This document shows positions 62,447 to 64,000 of a stretch of 64,000 nt of DNA, piece after piece. Where the stretch lies: contig NZ_CP150660.1 of the NCBI RefSeq assembly GCF_038023995.1, positions 246,501 through 310,500 on the forward strand. The letters are read 5' to 3'. Below the pieces are notes generated by a model. That model was not told where the DNA came from, made no database searches, and saw nothing but the letters and a program-made list of their open reading frames with translations. The DNA comes from Polaribacter atrinae. GTDB taxonomy: Bacteria > Bacteroidota > Bacteroidia > Flavobacteriales > Flavobacteriaceae. Numbering within the stretch: the first letter of the stretch is position 1; each line of letters starts with the position of its first letter. Position numbers and translations under genes: made by a program.

Positions 62447-63151
62447 TTATGTACTTTTTATTACTTTTAAAATTTCTTTAATAGTTTCCTTATCTGAAAT
62501 AGTTTGAGGGGTATTTCCAAAGAAAAAACTTCTTTCTGTACTAATAATTTTTGATGCGGATGCATGAATTTCTTTAAAACCAGCTTGTTTAAATAGATAA
62601 GTATTTTTTTTGTTGATACCGCTTCCAGGAAGAATTATCAATTTGTCTTTTGCTAGTTTTTGTAATTCTTTTAGGAGCTCAATTCCGTTTTCTGCTTTCT
62701 CTTGTTGACCAGAAGTAAGTATACAATCAACTTTTAAAGCGATTAATTGTTTTAATGCTTCTTGTGGGTTTTTAACACAATCAAAAGCTCTATGAAATGT
62801 AAATGACAAGGGTTTAGAAAGTGAAATAAGTTCTTTTGTTCTTTCTATATCAATAGAGTCATCATTATTTAAAACACCTGAAACTATACCGTTAAAACCT
62901 AGCTTTTTACAGAGTTTTATGTTTTCTTTCATTAATAAAAACTCGTCATCAGAATAATAAAAATTTCCGCTTCTTGGTCTAATTAAAACATTCGTAACAA
63001 TGGTTAAATCTTCTGCTATTTTTTTTAATAGTCCAAAAGAAGGTGTAATTCCGCCAATAGATAATTCAGAACAAACTTCAATTCTATCTGCGCCAGCTTT
63101 TTGTGCATTTAATGCAGACTGATAAGAGTTTGCGCATATTTCTAGTTTCAT
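62447..63151 (-). CDS. cutC: copper homeostasis protein CutC
   Basis: A 234-residue TIM-barrel protein of the CutC family. The opening LEICANSYQSALNAQKAGAD and the motif VLIRPRSGNFYYSDDEF (about 55-71) are diagnostic, with later TFHRAFDCVKNP and ILPGSGINKKN. The original link to copper tolerance is disputed, and the biochemical role is not settled. It is distant from the copA module of this window. Confidence 0.93.
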   Translation of the reverse strand: MKLEICANSYQSALNAQKAGADRIEVCSELSIGGITPSFGLLKKIAEDLTIVTNVLIRPRSGNFYYSDDEFLLMKENIKLCKKLGFNGIVSGVLNNDDSIDIERTKELISLSKPLSFTFHRAFDCVKNPQEALKQLIALKVDCILTSGQQEKAENGIELLKELQKLAKDKLIILPGSGINKKNTYLFKQAGFKEIHASASKIISTERSFFFGNTPQTISDKETIKEILKVIKST

Positions 63152-63569
63152 AGGTTTTTAATTTAGTTTTAAAAATAATATTATTTAGAAATGCTGTTTT
63201 TATCTAGTGATTGTATAACAATGTTTGATAGTAGCTACTTTAAAAGATGACAAACGTAACAAAAAAAGAGGATTTACACGCTTAGACAATAAAAAAATAT
63301 AAATGTAAGTTTGTTGTGTGGTCTAGAATTCAGTAAAATTAAAATTTTTCTTTTTGTAGTTAATGCATCAATTTATCAAAATAATTTATTTTTTAGAATT
63401 TGTAACTTTTAACGATACATTAGTTGCTGAGTAAATATTTACAAGAAAAGACTTGTAAGTAGTGTTTAAATTTTTTTTATCCATTCTATTTCTTAATAAA
63501 ACACTATTTTTATTTTATAAAACTGTCACAAATTAAAAACAGTTTAGTCTATAGAGTACAACCGTTTTA
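63152..63569. other. intergenic region, 418 bases, hairpins only
   Basis: No coding frame. Several small inverted repeats occur: palindrome gtaaatatttac (63431-63442), tagtgttt/aaacacta (63460-63467, 63499-63506) and aaactgt/acagttt (63520-63526, 63539-63545). The last lies just upstream of the sigma gene and may be a regulatory site. Confidence 0.5.
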
Positions 63570-64000
63570 TTGGAAACTAATCAACCACATATAACCAAAC
63601 TTATAAAACGCTGCAAAAAGTTAGATAAAAACGCGCAGTTAGATTTGTACAAAGCTTATTACCAAGCAATGTACAATACTGCTTATCGTATTTTAAAAGA
63701 CAGTTTTGAAGCGGAAGATATTATGCAAGAAGCGTTTTTAACGATTTTTACAAAGATGGATAGTTATAAAGGAGAAGTAACCTTTGGAGCTTGGTTAAAA
63801 AGAATTGTGATTAATAAAAGTTTAACCCAATTAAAGAAGAACAACCGATATCAAGAAGTAAAGATGGAAGTAATTCCTGATGATGAAGTAGCAGAAGAAC
63901 TAATTGATTATGCCAATTTAAAAGCAAAAAGTGTGTTGAGTTGTTTGCAGAATTTAAAAGAAAATTACAGATTGGTTTTAACCTTACATTTAATAGAAGG
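63570..64000 (+). CDS. ECF sigma-70 factor, truncated by window end
   Basis: The first 143 codons of an ECF sigma factor running off the right edge. The start is TTG at 63570 (METNQPHITKLIKRC); no ATG is available upstream. Region 2 is clear (AYYQAMYNTAYRILKDSFEA, EDIMQEAFLTIFTKMDSYKG, FGAWLKRIVINKSL). Region 4 begins near the end (CLQNLKENYRLVLTLHLIEG). Partners lie outside the window. Confidence 0.88.
   Translation, partial: METNQPHITKLIKRCKKLDKNAQLDLYKAYYQAMYNTAYRILKDSFEAEDIMQEAFLTIFTKMDSYKGEVTFGAWLKRIVINKSLTQLKKNNRYQEVKMEVIPDDEVAEELIDYANLKAKSVLSCLQNLKENYRLVLTLHLIE

Overview
The window is chromosomal DNA from a marine-type member of the Flavobacteriaceae (Bacteroidota), most like Polaribacter or a close relative. 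The evidence is the strong A+T bias, gene sets typical of the family (gldI with neighbouring peptidyl-prolyl isomerases, DUF721 next to recF, CotH/YHYH/SCO genes), TAnnTTTG-type -7 promoter boxes, and the dispersed intergenic repeats common in these genomes. Genus assignment is inference. I saw no rRNA, tRNA, CRISPR array, prophage or intact insertion sequence.

Layout. 1-3.1 kb: start of ribH, a membrane-anchored TPR protein, recF, a DUF721/DciA-like gene and a GNAT acetyltransferase. 3.4-8 kb: ndk, then a co-directional run nrnA-gldI-FKBP-cyclophilin/FKBP fusion-PAP2 phosphatase. 8.4-14.3 kb: pheT, a compact structured element, lipA, a 50-residue membrane gene, a sigma factor overlapping a glycosyltransferase, and a small Cys-rich membrane protein. 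14.4-20.9 kb: a MscS channel, then an envelope locus (sigma factor, small membrane protein, Spy/CpxP-like protein, YHYH protein, YwqK-like lipoprotein, SCO protein, EF-hand protein, CotH protein). In this locus the sigma gene and the cotH gene both carry early in-frame TAA codons, and cotH also has a one-base frameshift. 20.9-31.8 kb: murB, two unknown membrane proteins, GNAT, aminotransferase, retropepsin-PDZ protein, DUF1573 protein, valS, an OmpA lipoprotein, an aldo/keto reductase. 31.9-42.6 kb: a 971-residue FAD/Fe-S oxidoreductase, a methyltransferase, a duplicated intergenic block, an MFS transporter, HMG-CoA lyase, a 5'-nucleotidase-type lipoprotein, guaB, an acyl-CoA thioesterase. 43-49.9 kb: a GlmU-like nucleotidyltransferase, priA, and a TrkH/TrkA potassium uptake pair. 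50-54.7 kb: a copper module (HMA-AraC regulator, copper P-type ATPase, HMA chaperone) and an amino-acid permease. 54.9-56.8 kb: a self-contained two-gene unit made of a pentapeptide-repeat pore-like membrane protein and a nucleotidyltransferase. 57.1-64 kb: an NTP transferase, a small Cys-rich lipoprotein, lon, a DUF2200 gene, a methyltransferase, cutC, and the start of an ECF sigma factor.

Most of the window is housekeeping DNA with clear hairpin terminators. The best candidate for an undescribed system is the ATGA-coupled pair at 54962-56787. It has a near-consensus promoter with a dyad at the likely transcription start, a membrane protein that looks like a two-helix channel with a degenerate filter, and a minimal nucleotidyltransferase fused to a helical domain. 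The second is the partly damaged sigma/Spy/YHYH/SCO/CotH locus. Also notable are a compact structured-RNA candidate between pheT and lipA, a tandem duplication that carries remnants of two flanking gene ends, and several family-specific palindromic repeats.
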